The notes under the pieces: model-generated
The model's input: only the letters and a program-made list of their open reading frames with translations
Database searches by the model: none
Told to the model about the DNA's origin: nothing
NCBI GenBank assembly: GCA_964495085.1
Contig: CAZBUK010000001.1
Coordinates: 1-64,000, forward strand
Direction: 5' to 3'
Length of the DNA: 64,000 bases
Source of the DNA: CAZBUK01 sp964495085
Lineage (GTDB): Bacteria > Bacteroidota > Ignavibacteria > T3Sed10-11
Shown: one piece after another, positions 18,194 through 27,649 of the stretch
Numbering within the stretch: the stretch's first letter is position 1
How the letters are laid out: the number at the start of each line of letters is the position of its first letter
Made by a program: the position numbers and the translations under genes

Positions 18194-19687
18194 TCACTCG
18201 CCCGTATGGCATGTGTGGCATGCCACTTCCCGCCATGCATCGCCGATGTCGACCGGGTGTTCGAAATCCATACCGTCGAGGACCAGCATCGACCTGAGCG
18301 GACCTTCTCCCTGCGTCAGGATCGTGTGGCAGATGTTGCAGTCGGAGGAAACGACGCGGCCGTCTGCGCTGAACATATTCCCTGCATGGCATCTCATACA
18401 CCCCGGATTATGCATATGTCCGATATTGTCCGGATACGCCCGCCAGCTTACGCGCATCTCGGGGAAGAAATTCCGGGAATAGATCCGCTTGACTTCATCG
18501 ATTGCCTTCCGGACCGACGGCTCCTGTTCCCGTATGACATCGGGATAATTTGTGGAATAATAATCCGTAATATAGCTTTCGATTCCTTCCTGGGCCGCAT
18601 ACCGGTCTTCGTATTCTCTTGCCAGCACTTCGACGGCGACTCTTCTGATATACGGAAGGTCGCTGCTGATCTGGTTGTACGCAAGGGCGTTGTTGATCGC
18701 TTTTCCGGGGGGACGATAGACATGGGTCGGCCGGTTGTGACAATCCATGCAATCCATCACCCTTTTCTCCATACCGGCCAGATCTTCAGGCGAGAGTCGG
18801 TACTCGTTTGAAAAATATTCGGTGACGTTCCCTTCGGCATCGGTCACCCGCACCCAGGGTATTTCCTGACGCTGCCGGTCGAGGTGTACATATTCGAAAG
18901 TGTTCGCGATGTTCATGTGCCAGTGAATGCCCTCGGCGGGTCCGGTCTCGGTCATTCCCCCTCCGGTCTTCATGAGAAGACTGATAGTCCATCTGGTATT
19001 CTCCCGGTCCGAGAGAAAGTAGGTTTCGACCCGCTTTTTGTCCCCGTAAAAATGCAGAGGCCAGTGGCATTGTTCGCAGGTATCCTGGGCCGGACGGAGA
19101 TTCTCGACCGGCGTTGGAATCGGGCGCGGAAAATTATTCACGGTAACCGCATAGAGTTGATAGGCGCCGGACAGCTTGGATCTGACGAACCAGTTCGTCC
19201 CCGTTCCGACATGGCAATCAACGCAGCGGATCCTTGCGTGCGGAGATTGCAGATATGAGACGAATTCCGGCTCCATAACGGTGTGACATAGCTCGCCGCA
19301 GAATTCGACGGAATCGGTATACTCGTAGGCGCGGTAACCTCCGATCGCCGTCATCAGCAATAAGAGAACCGTACCGATCGAAAAAATTGAGAATGCAAAC
19401 CGGTGCCGCGGTTCGTTGAGATCGATGGTCGGCAGTCGCGGCCCTTTGTCGCCCGTCCTCCGCTCCCTCTTCCGTTCGAGAAACGCACCGATGGGAATGA
19501 TTATCAATCCGAGGATGAGAAATGCGGGGAGGATGATAAAGGTCACGATGCCGATGTACGGCGATGCGGTTGAGGAAATCAGATCGACAAAAAACAAAAA
19601 CAGAATGATGCCGAAACTGACAATCGCGATCGACGCTCCGATCATACTGACGGGATTGTAGTAAACATCGGGTAATCGTTTTTTCAT
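18194..19687 (-). CDS. NapC/NirT-like membrane-anchored multiheme cytochrome c
   Basis: Three predicted membrane helices (about 15-37, 44-68, 97-117) followed by a periplasmic domain with seven heme attachment motifs. The first is CGELCH at 130-135, a CX3CH variant; the rest are CX2CH: CVDCH, CEQCH, CMDCH, CMRCH, CNICH and CHTCH, the last at the C-terminus. CGELCHTVMEPE and SPHARIRCVDCH match NapC/NrfH-type quinol dehydrogenases that pass electrons from menaquinol to periplasmic reductases. The extra hemes and N-terminal helices make it larger than NapC. No terminal reductase is seen in the window. Confidence 0.9.
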   Translation of the reverse strand: MKKRLPDVYYNPVSMIGASIAIVSFGIILFLFFVDLISSTASPYIGIVTFIILPAFLILGLIIIPIGAFLERKRERRTGDKGPRLPTIDLNEPRHRFAFSIFSIGTVLLLLMTAIGGYRAYEYTDSVEFCGELCHTVMEPEFVSYLQSPHARIRCVDCHVGTGTNWFVRSKLSGAYQLYAVTVNNFPRPIPTPVENLRPAQDTCEQCHWPLHFYGDKKRVETYFLSDRENTRWTISLLMKTGGGMTETGPAEGIHWHMNIANTFEYVHLDRQRQEIPWVRVTDAEGNVTEYFSNEYRLSPEDLAGMEKRVMDCMDCHNRPTHVYRPPGKAINNALAYNQISSDLPYIRRVAVEVLAREYEDRYAAQEGIESYITDYYSTNYPDVIREQEPSVRKAIDEVKRIYSRNFFPEMRVSWRAYPDNIGHMHNPGCMRCHAGNMFSADGRVVSSDCNICHTILTQGEGPLRSMLVLDGMDFEHPVDIGDAWREVACHTCHTGE

Positions 19688-19848
19688 CGGGCGGCTCCGG
19701 GTGAAGGGTTCGGAAGTGTGTGCATTCGGATAACGTATAAGAAACAGAAAATTGAATTAATACGCAAGAGAGAAAAACTGCGAACGGTTAATCGCTCTTG
19801 ACTTTTATGAAAAAGCGCATAGATTGGTGATACACACAGGAGGAATGT

Positions 19849-20055
19849 ATGGAGAGCATTGAGGTAACACTCGCGGATCTGGCGACGTACAGTTGTGCGT
19901 TCTGTTTCGAAGAGAATGAGATCGTCGTGGATCCGAGCGAAGGGATGCATCAGGAATTCGTGGAGGATTGCTGGGTATGCTGCCATCCGAACGTCGTCCA
20001 CATCGATATCGATCTTGAGGAAAGGAACATCACCGCCTACGCACTCAGCGAGTAG
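19849..20055 (+). CDS. Divergent CPXCG-motif Cys-rich protein
   Basis: A 68-residue protein on the plus strand with an AGGAGG ribosome site 5 bases before ATG. It follows the Cys_rich_CPXG family layout: a Cys pair near 16, an acidic VDPSEGMHQEFVEDCWVCC middle, then HIDIDLE. The usual CPxCG is changed to CAFCF here, but the CX2C pairs remain, so a zinc site is still plausible. It converges with the TatD gene, 65 bases apart. The family's role is unknown. Confidence 0.82.
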   Translation: MESIEVTLADLATYSCAFCFEENEIVVDPSEGMHQEFVEDCWVCCHPNVVHIDIDLEERNITAYALSE

Positions 20056-20120
20056 CAGTGCACCCTCCTACGAGTAGCCGACCACCCGCATCAGCCGTTA
20101 TCGAGGAGGTATGCCCGCGC

Positions 20121-21524
20121 TTAAAAATACGCCCTGTTCTTGAACGTGACTCCCAACTCCTCTTCCACAAATCTTCGGGCCCGCTCGATGTCGACCTCCG
20201 ATAGATCCACTACCGTCATAACGACTTCGTTCACATACTTCTTCACCTCCAGCGCAAAGTCTATCATCGCTCTATGATATTGCTCGCCGTCGATCTGCAT
20301 GAGCTCGCCGTATTGTACCGGGTCCAGCGAATTTAAACTGATCGACACCGTATCGATCAGCCCGGCCAACTCCGGAGCGATATTCCGTTTGTTAATAACG
20401 TCTCCATGCCCGTCCGTATTGAGCCGGACCATCCCCCCTTTTTCTTTGACCCACTTCGATACCGCTTTGACCGCATCCAACCGTATGGTCGGTTCTCCGT
20501 ATCCGCAAAAAACAATCTCATCATACATCCGCGGATCGCCGACCGATTCGATGATCTCGGGAACGGTCGGCTCCTCCTCGATGCGGAGGTTGTGGCCTTT
20601 TACGACGGCATCCCCCTTCCGGTCGCAAAACACGCAATCGGCATTACACCGGCGGGTAATATTGAGATATAGAGAATTTCTGATCTTGTATGCGATCTCC
20701 GGGGTTCCCGCAGTTCCGATCCCGAACAATTTGTACGCATTATACGTCGTCGTTCGTGCAATATCCTCCACCGAGAGGGTTTGAAGATCGGCAAGTGTTT
20801 CCGCAATATGCACAAGATATGCCGGTTCGTTCCGCTTCCCCCGATGCGGTACCGGGGCCATATAGGGTGCATCCGTTTCGAGGAGAAAGAATTCTACGGA
20901 CACCTTCGACGCAATCTCTTTAACAGGGGAGTTTTTGAACGTCAGGATCCCCGGATAAGAAATCAACATATTCAGATCGAACACTCGCTTTGCATCTTCG
21001 AGAGTTCCGTCGAAACAGTGGAAGACACCGCGCGGTACCGAATGCCTGCTCTGCGCATATGCTTTTCGCGACCGCCATCCCGGGTTTTTCTCCGTCTCAT
21101 CGCGGAGGATCGAAATGGTATCGTCGACAGCTTTCCTGTTATGTATGATGACGGGGAGGTCCATGCTCCGGGCAATCGCGATATTCCTCTTCAGGACCTC
21201 CTTCTGCGTCTCTGCCGGACTGAAATCGTAGTGATAATCCAGACCGATCTCCCCTATCGCAACGACCCTGGGATGCTGTGAAAGCCGCGCTATCTCATCG
21301 AAATCTCCGTCCCGGACTTCCGATGCTGCGTGCGGATGAATCCCTACCGCGGCGTATATCGTTTCGTATGCCTCGGCAAGCTTGATCGCCTGTTTGCTGC
21401 TCTCGAGATCGATACCCGGAACTACGAATGCATGAACTCCCGCTTCAACCGCGCGGCGGACGACTTCGTTCAGATCCTGATCGAATTGTGTATCGTACAG
21501 ATGTACGTGGGAATCTACAAACAT
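20121..21524 (-). CDS. TatD-family hydrolase fused to a TatD-linked radical SAM domain
   Basis: The N-terminal 265 residues are a TatD metal-dependent hydrolase: DSHVHLY at 4-10, GIHPHAASE near 61, GEIGLDYHYD near 91, IIHNRKA near 126, VFHCFDG near 167 and LETDAPYMAP near 215. The rest is a radical SAM domain with RRCNADCVFCDR (cluster cysteines 293, 297, 300) and FCGYGEPT. From memory this domain is a separate family named for being next to or fused to TatD (TIGR04038-like). TatD enzymes are 3'-5' exonucleases or deacylase-like hydrolases; the product of the radical SAM half is unknown. Confidence 0.92.
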   Translation of the reverse strand: MFVDSHVHLYDTQFDQDLNEVVRRAVEAGVHAFVVPGIDLESSKQAIKLAEAYETIYAAVGIHPHAASEVRDGDFDEIARLSQHPRVVAIGEIGLDYHYDFSPAETQKEVLKRNIAIARSMDLPVIIHNRKAVDDTISILRDETEKNPGWRSRKAYAQSRHSVPRGVFHCFDGTLEDAKRVFDLNMLISYPGILTFKNSPVKEIASKVSVEFFLLETDAPYMAPVPHRGKRNEPAYLVHIAETLADLQTLSVEDIARTTTYNAYKLFGIGTAGTPEIAYKIRNSLYLNITRRCNADCVFCDRKGDAVVKGHNLRIEEEPTVPEIIESVGDPRMYDEIVFCGYGEPTIRLDAVKAVSKWVKEKGGMVRLNTDGHGDVINKRNIAPELAGLIDTVSISLNSLDPVQYGELMQIDGEQYHRAMIDFALEVKKYVNEVVMTVVDLSEVDIERARRFVEEELGVTFKNRAYF

Positions 21525-21540
21525 ATTTTTCCGATCCGGG

Positions 21541-23739
21541 CTATATGGCGACCTGCAGGGACATCAGATACTGCCGAGTCGGGGCGATGTTGCCGGGGAA
21601 TTCTATATAATGATACTGGAGCGCGTTCTTTATTGATCCGCTTAGCTTGACGGGAAGTCCGGCCAGATATCCGGTTATACCGGCAGAAATATCGAGGACG
21701 TGTATAGGGACCCGCTCATCCACCCGGTCTATTATGAAGCCAAGCTCATCGTCGATTCGATCCGCTTTACTCAGATAGCGGTAATTAATATCAAACCAGC
21801 CGATACCATACTGCGATAGCACGCTGAGTGTGAGCATGTGCTTATGCCTGTACTTTAGCGGAGCTTGCTCATCGACATCGATTCCGTCCATATACGTATA
21901 ACCGAGTCGGGGTTGAAACAACCGGTCGAACGTCGAAGCGTTGATGCCCGCCTCAAATCCCCGGACTCTCGCACGAAGAACGTTGACGAATTGAGCTCTG
22001 ATCCCTTCCTCGCTGACGTCGACCACTACAGGTTCGATCATATCCCAGTACTCATTCTGAAAAACTGCCGCATCCAGATTTATACGGGGGACGGGATTGA
22101 CGATTACGCCCGCTTCGAACGACCAGCTTCGTTCAGCCTCCAGGCCGGGGTTGGGACTCACAATTAAACCCGAAGCAGCGGTCGTCGCGAATGCCTCCGC
22201 AGCCGATGGTGCCCGGAATCCGGCCCCCGCCGACGCACGCATGCTCAATGCAGGTGAGATCGAATACACCGCGCCTGCGCGGGGACTGAAGTTGGTGAAT
22301 GTTGCATTGGTATCGAGGCGCGTGATATCGAACCGCAGTCCGCCGGTCAGCCTGAGCTGAGTACCGATCCTCCATTCATCCTGTCCGTAAACGGCAACGG
22401 TAAAGCCGCTGCGATCTCCGAAAATATCGGAGCCGACCGTCTGCACGGATCCTTCAACACCGGTGACCAGATAATGGGATTCTGACAGGCTCCGGTTATA
22501 TTGAATTTCGGCGCTGTACACGTTTGCACGGCTTGCATTCCCGAACTCCCCGATGTTATCGGTGAAATCGGTATGATATAACGAACCCCGCATGGTCAGA
22601 AACGTTTCGCTGCCGTATATGTGGCGGTACTGTACGCTCGACTGCATGCGGAACGACTCCACGACCTCGCCGCGCTGCTCGTCGAAGGGTTCGAGCGCCT
22701 GGTCGAAACTCCGCCAGTAGAGAAAATTCTGTCTCGACTGGTCGTTAAAGAATCCGCTCAGCGTCAGTGTCTGGTAGGGGGAGAGGAGATATCTCCCCTT
22801 TATATATCCCGTCGTTCTGCGCCGAGAATCGTTCAACCGGTATCCGTCGTCGAAGAATGTTCCCAGTGTCGCCGCGATCTGCAGATTGCCGATTCTCCTT
22901 CCATGAGCGATGCCGAGATGATGCTTAAACCGCGTGCGGTCGCTCCATTTCCATGCATCATACAAAGGTTCATCGTAAAATCCCCCCTGGGTTTTTATCG
23001 AGGAGACCGGCCGGTCGGGAAGATCGCGCGTGATGATATTTACGACTCCGCCGAGGGCACTCGAACCGTAAAGGGTGGATCCGGCTCCTTTGATAACCTC
23101 GATTCGTTCAACCTGGTCGACCGGGATGATCTCCCATGTTATCTCGCCCGTATCTCCCGAAAGAACCGGTATGCCGTCGACAAGCAAGAGCACGCGGCTG
23201 CCCGCTCCATGGCTATACCCGCTCGAACCTCTGATGTTGATCTGTGAAAGATTGATATGAACGCCGGGTACATAGCGGAGCGCTTCATCGATGGTAAATA
23301 CGTTTCTCCGGTCGATCTCCTGCGAATGCAGCACCGAAACGCTCGTCGGTACATCGCGCAGGGATTGTTCGCTCTTAGCGGCAGTCACGATGACGGGGTC
23401 GGTCTCGAGGATCGCAGGCTCCAGCTCGATGTCCACACGCAGCATTTCCCCTCCCTCCACTCTCACGCCCGCCTGCCTGTATTGCACGTACCCGATCATC
23501 GACACGACCAGTGTGAATGTTCCGCGGGGAACATTGCCGATGCGAAACATTCCGTCCCGGTCCGTGACCGTTCCGATCGCCGTGCCGAGCAGATACACAT
23601 TCACACCCGGAAGCGGACGCACCGTCTCGCGGTCGATCACCGTTCCTCCGATGCTGCCCTGTCCGAATACGGATGCCGATGAGAGCACGAAGAGTATGGT
23701 GAAGATAACACCACGGTTTGCGCGGGATCCCATATTCAC
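21541..23739 (-). CDS. TonB-dependent receptor with CarboxypepD_reg-like N-terminal domain
   Basis: A 732-residue outer-membrane receptor: signal peptide (GVIFTILFVLSSASVFGQ), a carboxypeptidase-regulatory-like domain at about 28-110 (GTVIDRETVRPLPGVNVYL), a likely TonB box DPVIVTAAK, a plug (LRDVPTSVSVL, YGSSALGGVVNIITRD) and a 22-strand type barrel. The start is probably GTG at 23739, with GGGAGG 5 bases before it, or the ATG two codons later. The ligand is unknown; the plug resembles siderophore and cobalamin receptors. It follows the small lipoprotein by 19 bases. Confidence 0.93.
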   Translation of the reverse strand: MNMGSRANRGVIFTILFVLSSASVFGQGSIGGTVIDRETVRPLPGVNVYLLGTAIGTVTDRDGMFRIGNVPRGTFTLVVSMIGYVQYRQAGVRVEGGEMLRVDIELEPAILETDPVIVTAAKSEQSLRDVPTSVSVLHSQEIDRRNVFTIDEALRYVPGVHINLSQINIRGSSGYSHGAGSRVLLLVDGIPVLSGDTGEITWEIIPVDQVERIEVIKGAGSTLYGSSALGGVVNIITRDLPDRPVSSIKTQGGFYDEPLYDAWKWSDRTRFKHHLGIAHGRRIGNLQIAATLGTFFDDGYRLNDSRRRTTGYIKGRYLLSPYQTLTLSGFFNDQSRQNFLYWRSFDQALEPFDEQRGEVVESFRMQSSVQYRHIYGSETFLTMRGSLYHTDFTDNIGEFGNASRANVYSAEIQYNRSLSESHYLVTGVEGSVQTVGSDIFGDRSGFTVAVYGQDEWRIGTQLRLTGGLRFDITRLDTNATFTNFSPRAGAVYSISPALSMRASAGAGFRAPSAAEAFATTAASGLIVSPNPGLEAERSWSFEAGVIVNPVPRINLDAAVFQNEYWDMIEPVVVDVSEEGIRAQFVNVLRARVRGFEAGINASTFDRLFQPRLGYTYMDGIDVDEQAPLKYRHKHMLTLSVLSQYGIGWFDINYRYLSKADRIDDELGFIIDRVDERVPIHVLDISAGITGYLAGLPVKLSGSIKNALQYHYIEFPGNIAPTRQYLMSLQVAI

Positions 23740-23758
23740 GAATTCCTCCCTGTAAAAA

Positions 23759-24253
23759 TTAGAAGGGCTGAGGGGGTAATGAGGAAAATCGTATCGTTAT
23801 TTCGATATCCCGCAGTCTTCCATCCTCCGAAATATCCAGCGGTTCCGGGGTTCCTGAACTTCCGGAAGCGGTATAAACCCCCATAACAAGCCAGCTTGAA
23901 ATCGACAGAAGATTGGCCCCCCGGAGACCGACGCAGCTCAGGTAAGCATACCTGCCGGGAGCGAGATCGAGAGAAAAGGGATATTCCGCATCGCCTGGCT
24001 GAAACGGACCGGTGAATCCTATCCCGCCGGCGAGAAATTGCTGAAACGCGGATGCGGAATCGACCGGGATATCGCGGAAGGCGATGATATACACTTCGCC
24101 AACTCCGAGCGTATCCGGCCAGGGTTCGAGGATGTGTGCGATGCCGTCGATTCCCGGTGTCGTCGAATCCTGCTCAGGATCAAGTCCATGGTCGCATCCG
24201 ATCAGGAACGAAATACCGAGTGCGAGATGAATAAGGATGCTTCGCAATTTCAT
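23759..24253 (-). CDS. Small lipoprotein upstream of the TonB receptor
   Basis: Start placed at ATG 24253, giving 164 residues that begin with a lipoprotein signal (LALGISFLIGC, lipobox LIGC). The frame extends 50 codons further upstream but that part lacks sense and overlaps metG. The mature part is beta-rich with a fibronectin- or transthyretin-like feel (APGRYAYLSC, REIEITI-type ending) and is probably a surface or periplasmic lipoprotein. No family is recognised. Being 19 bases upstream of the TonB receptor, it is a likely functional partner. Confidence 0.72.
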   Translation of the reverse strand: MKLRSILIHLALGISFLIGCDHGLDPEQDSTTPGIDGIAHILEPWPDTLGVGEVYIIAFRDIPVDSASAFQQFLAGGIGFTGPFQPGDAEYPFSLDLAPGRYAYLSCVGLRGANLLSISSWLVMGVYTASGSSGTPEPLDISEDGRLRDIEITIRFSSLPPQPF

Positions 24254-24302
24254 GTCCTCGTCTGCCGGTAGAGGTATGCCCTTGTTTGTATCGATCGATC
24301 CA

Positions 24303-26372
24303 CTACTTGATGCCGCTGCCCGGTTTGAGATCCTGCTCGGGTCGCAACAGTACGGGAACTCCGCCGGGCTCGGTCGCTGCAAGCACCATACCCTGGGATT
24401 CAATCCCCATCAGCTTCGCCGGTTTCAGGTTTGCGACGACAATCACCTGTTTTCCGACCAGAGCGTCGGGTTCGTATTGTTCGGCGATACCTGCGACCAA
24501 CGTGCGGGTTTCGATCCCGAGGTCGATTTTGAGCTTTAATAATTTTTTCGACTTCTTCACCTTCTCGCATGCCAGAACCGTTGCAGTCCGGAGATCGACT
24601 TTTAGGAACTCTTCGATGTCGATCTGCGGTTTTACGGGCGGTAATCCGTCGTTCCGACCGGTAGACTCGGCGCTCTCCTTCGTCAGTTTCGCATAGAGCG
24701 CTTCAATTGCGGAATCTTCGATACGCCCGAAGAGTATCTCGGGAGAACCGAGACGATGACCCGCCGGGAGCAACGTCTCGCCTGCAGCATCCCATTCGGT
24801 CGCGTGGTCGATACGGTCAAGCTGCAGCATGCTGCGCAGTTTCGCGGCGGAGAACGGGAGGAATGGATCGATCAGCACCGACAACGTTCTGCAGGTCTGG
24901 ATACAGAGGTTAATGGCGGTCCGGCATCGTACGATATCGGATTTGACCGTACTCCAGGGTGCGGAATCGTTGAAATATTTGTTGGCTGTCCGCGCAACGT
25001 TCATGACCGCCGTCAACGCATCGCGGAACCGGTAGCGCTCGAAGTATTCGCCCGCCTCCCGCGGCGCCTGCTTCAGGAATTCAAGGAACGATGTGTCGGT
25101 TTCGAGAAGTTCGCCGGCTTCCGGAACGGCCTGCCCGAATTCCTTCGCGGCGAAAGTCAACGTCCGGTTGACAAAATTCCCGAGTATCGCCGCGAGCTCG
25201 TTGTTGTTCCGCGCCTGATAGTCTTTCAGGTAAAAATCGCTGTCGTGGTATTCCGGCAGATTGACCGCCAGGGCATACCGGAGTGCATCTGCAGCAGGAA
25301 ATTCTTCCAGAAAATCTTTCAGATCGATTCCCCATCCGCGGCTCTTGGAGAATTTTTGACCTTCGAAATTCAGGAACTCGTTCGCGGGCACATTCTCAGG
25401 GAGCACATAGCCTCCCTTTGCCATAAGCATAGCGGGAAATACGATGCAGTGGAAGACAACGTTATCTTTCCCGATGAACGCAACGTATTTCGTATCGTCG
25501 GACTGCCAGTATTTTTTCCATGCATCGGGAGCGTTCCGGCCGAGCGCCCATTCCTTGGTAGACGATATGTAGCCGAGGACGGCATCGAACCACACATACA
25601 GCACCTTGTTTTTATAACCTTCCACGGGCACCGGGACCCCCCATGCGAGATCCCTGGTGACGGCTCGATCCTGCAGTCCTGCTTTAAACCATCCCCGGCA
25701 ATACTGCAGGACGTTCTCTTTCCATCCGTCGCGACGGTTGCGTTCCTCGACGTACGACTCGAGCCGCTTCTGATATTCGCCGAGCGGAAAATACCAGTGT
25801 TTAGTTTCCCGCACGATCGGGGTATTGCCGCAAATTTTACATTTAGGATCGATCAGATCCGCCTGATTCAGCCATGTGCCGCAGTTTTCGCACTGGTCCC
25901 CGCGAGCGCCGGGATTTTTACAGTTCGGACATGTGCCCTCGACATACCGGTCTGCAAGGAACATCGCATCCGTTTCGCAGTAGAGCTGTTTCTCGGTATT
26001 CTCCTTCAGAATTCCCTGTCGGTAAAAATCGAGAAAAAACTCACGTGCGGTCTCGTGATGAATCGGGAGCGAGGTCCGGGAGTAATTATCGAAGCTCATC
26101 CCGAAATCTTCGAACGATTTTTTATTCGCCGTGTGATATCTGTCGACGATTTCCTGCGGTGTCGTTTTCTCCTTGTCTGCGGTGATGGTGATCGGCACGC
26201 CATGTTCGTCGGATCCGCATATGAAGATGACGTCCCGTTGCCGCAGCCGTTGATAGCGGACGTATATATCAGCAGGAAGATATGCGCCGGCAAGATGGCC
26301 GAGGTGCAGATGGCCGTTAGCGTACGGGAGCGCTGCGGTAACGAGTATTCGCCGGGTTTGTTGCGTGTTCAA
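24303..26372 (-). CDS. metG: Methionyl-tRNA synthetase with C-terminal tRNA-binding domain
   Basis: Class I synthetase of 689 residues. It has AALPYANGHLHLGHLAG (HIGH motif), four knuckle cysteines in CPNCKNPGARGDQCENCG with another pair CKICG, and KFSKSRG (KMSKS motif). Residues from about 580 form an EMAP/Trbp111-like domain: IEEFLKVDLRTATVLACEKVKKSKKLL and VVANLKPAKLMGIESQGM. This is the double-zinc MetG1 type with a fused tRNA-binding domain, normal in length. It follows holB by 115 bases on the same strand. Confidence 0.97.
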   Translation of the reverse strand: MNTQQTRRILVTAALPYANGHLHLGHLAGAYLPADIYVRYQRLRQRDVIFICGSDEHGVPITITADKEKTTPQEIVDRYHTANKKSFEDFGMSFDNYSRTSLPIHHETAREFFLDFYRQGILKENTEKQLYCETDAMFLADRYVEGTCPNCKNPGARGDQCENCGTWLNQADLIDPKCKICGNTPIVRETKHWYFPLGEYQKRLESYVEERNRRDGWKENVLQYCRGWFKAGLQDRAVTRDLAWGVPVPVEGYKNKVLYVWFDAVLGYISSTKEWALGRNAPDAWKKYWQSDDTKYVAFIGKDNVVFHCIVFPAMLMAKGGYVLPENVPANEFLNFEGQKFSKSRGWGIDLKDFLEEFPAADALRYALAVNLPEYHDSDFYLKDYQARNNNELAAILGNFVNRTLTFAAKEFGQAVPEAGELLETDTSFLEFLKQAPREAGEYFERYRFRDALTAVMNVARTANKYFNDSAPWSTVKSDIVRCRTAINLCIQTCRTLSVLIDPFLPFSAAKLRSMLQLDRIDHATEWDAAGETLLPAGHRLGSPEILFGRIEDSAIEALYAKLTKESAESTGRNDGLPPVKPQIDIEEFLKVDLRTATVLACEKVKKSKKLLKLKIDLGIETRTLVAGIAEQYEPDALVGKQVIVVANLKPAKLMGIESQGMVLAATEPGGVPVLLRPEQDLKPGSGIK

Positions 26373-26487
26373 TGATATCCTCTGTATCAGTAGTGAAGTT
26401 CTGCGCCGGATGGTTTCCGGCAGCGGGTTTCATCGTCCGTGCGGCGTCGTTTCGTGCATTTCCGCCGTCCCGCCGCGATCCTGCCCC

Positions 26488-27597
26488 TTAATGCCGCAGG
26501 ATGAGCGAGCGGAGTTCGAACGCGAGATCCATCAGAATCAAGGAANNNNNNNNNNTCGACTTTTCGACTGCTCCGATGACGCGGGGAAGATCGGCGTCGG
26601 TGAAATGAGTATTGAATTTACGCAGCGGTTCATGCTGGTCGATATTTAATATCGCTTCGTCGTTCGATTCGCGGAGGAGCATTGCATCACGTAACCACAG
26701 ATTGAGGAGGAGAAGCGATTGTTCGATATCCTGGCGGTTCCCCCCGTATGCAATGCTTTCGATCTCCTTCACCCACACCGAAGGCGGGCGTGCGACGATC
26801 ATTCTGAGTAAATCGAGTATCTCGTCCCGCTGCTGCAGGAGATCCGCCGATAACAGTTCCGTTGCACGCGAGAAATTACCGTTCGACATTTTCGCTATCA
26901 TTTCCGCCTGCCGGACATCCAACCCCGGATTTCGCCTGAGCAATTCCGAACGAATCTCATCGTCTCGGAGTATCTCGAAGCGAACCGCCTGGCACCGCGA
27001 AATGATCGTCGAAAGAAGCCGATCGCGGAAGGAGGTCGTGAGAATAATCACCGTATTGGGAGCAGGCTCCTCGAGCGTTTTTAACAGCGCATTGGCCGAG
27101 TAGTCGTTCATCTTATCCGCTTCCGATACGATGACGACCTTCTTCCCCGCTTCCGCGGAGGCAAGGAGGAGCGATCTTCTGATTTCGCGAATTGAGCTTA
27201 TCTTGATCGTATTGGCTCTTTCGAGGGATATTTTCCGGTAAGGATCCTCTGCTTTCTCTCTTATCACCCTGCGGTACTCCTGAATCGTCTTCTCGTCCAG
27301 GCCCTTCAACGGATCGTCGCCTTCCTTCTCGCTCTTTCCGAGCGGCAGCGGAATGATATACCTTAAATTCGGATGTTGCAAGGCCGTTATACGTTTGCAA
27401 TTGGTGCAGGAATCGCAGGGCTCGGGCGTTTTGGCATCGAGGCAGTTGAGAAGTTTCGCAAACTCGATTGCCGCCGCATCCTTACCTACTCCCTCCGGTC
27501 CGTAGAACAGATAGGCGTGCGCTATTCTGTCGGTATCGAAGGAGCGCCGGAGTATGGTTTTTACGCGATCCTGTCCGATGATAGTTTGCCAGCTCAT
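26488..27597 (-). CDS. holB: DNA polymerase III clamp-loader delta' subunit (interrupted by an assembly gap)
   Basis: AAA+ clamp-loader subunit: YLFYGPEGVGKD (P-loop) near 31-41, zinc cysteines in CDSCTNCKR near 61, VVIVSEADKMN near 155, NALLKTLEEPAPNTVIILTT near 170 and STIISRCQAVRF near 200. The C-terminal third crosses a 10-N gap at 26546-26555, so the last residues (ending FELRSLILRH) may be missing bases or be read in the wrong frame. It starts 52 bases downstream of the BamA-like gene's end. Confidence 0.92.
   Translation of the reverse strand: MSWQTIIGQDRVKTILRRSFDTDRIAHAYLFYGPEGVGKDAAAIEFAKLLNCLDAKTPEPCDSCTNCKRITALQHPNLRYIIPLPLGKSEKEGDDPLKGLDEKTIQEYRRVIREKAEDPYRKISLERANTIKISSIREIRRSLLLASAEAGKKVVIVSEADKMNDYSANALLKTLEEPAPNTVIILTTSFRDRLLSTIISRCQAVRFEILRDDEIRSELLRRNPGLDVRQAEMIAKMSNGNFSRATELLSADLLQQRDEILDLLRMIVARPPSVWVKEIESIAYGGNRQDIEQSLLLLNLWLRDAMLLRESNDEAILNIDQHEPLRKFNTHFTDADLPRVIGAVEKSXXXXSLILMDLAFELRSLILRH
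26546..26555. other. Assembly gap (10 N)
   Basis: Exactly ten N inside the 3' part of holB. The length looks like a placeholder, so the true size is unknown and the downstream frame is not guaranteed. Confidence 0.98.
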
Positions 27598-27649
27598 GAA
27601 ATCCCTAAAAAATGCATAGATCGATTTAAAAATTTCCCCTATCGGGGGA

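Noticed and set aside
17987..18811. A 274-codon plus-strand frame over the end of the cytochrome gene and the UPF0182 start
   Set aside because: Opposes two well-supported genes; its protein has no motif and no ribosome site.
20056..20120. Terminator between the convergent CPXCG and TatD genes
   Set aside because: Only a 6-7 base stem with a long loop (CCTCCT / AGGAGG) is visible, too weak to claim.
24756..26375. A 539-codon open frame on the plus strand across metG
   Set aside because: It is antisense to a clear methionyl-tRNA synthetase, lacks any recognisable domain and has Arg-, Phe- and Ile-rich shadow-type composition; it results from codon bias.
26546..26555. A true frameshift in holB
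   Set aside because: The run of N is an assembly placeholder, so any frame problem cannot be called biological.
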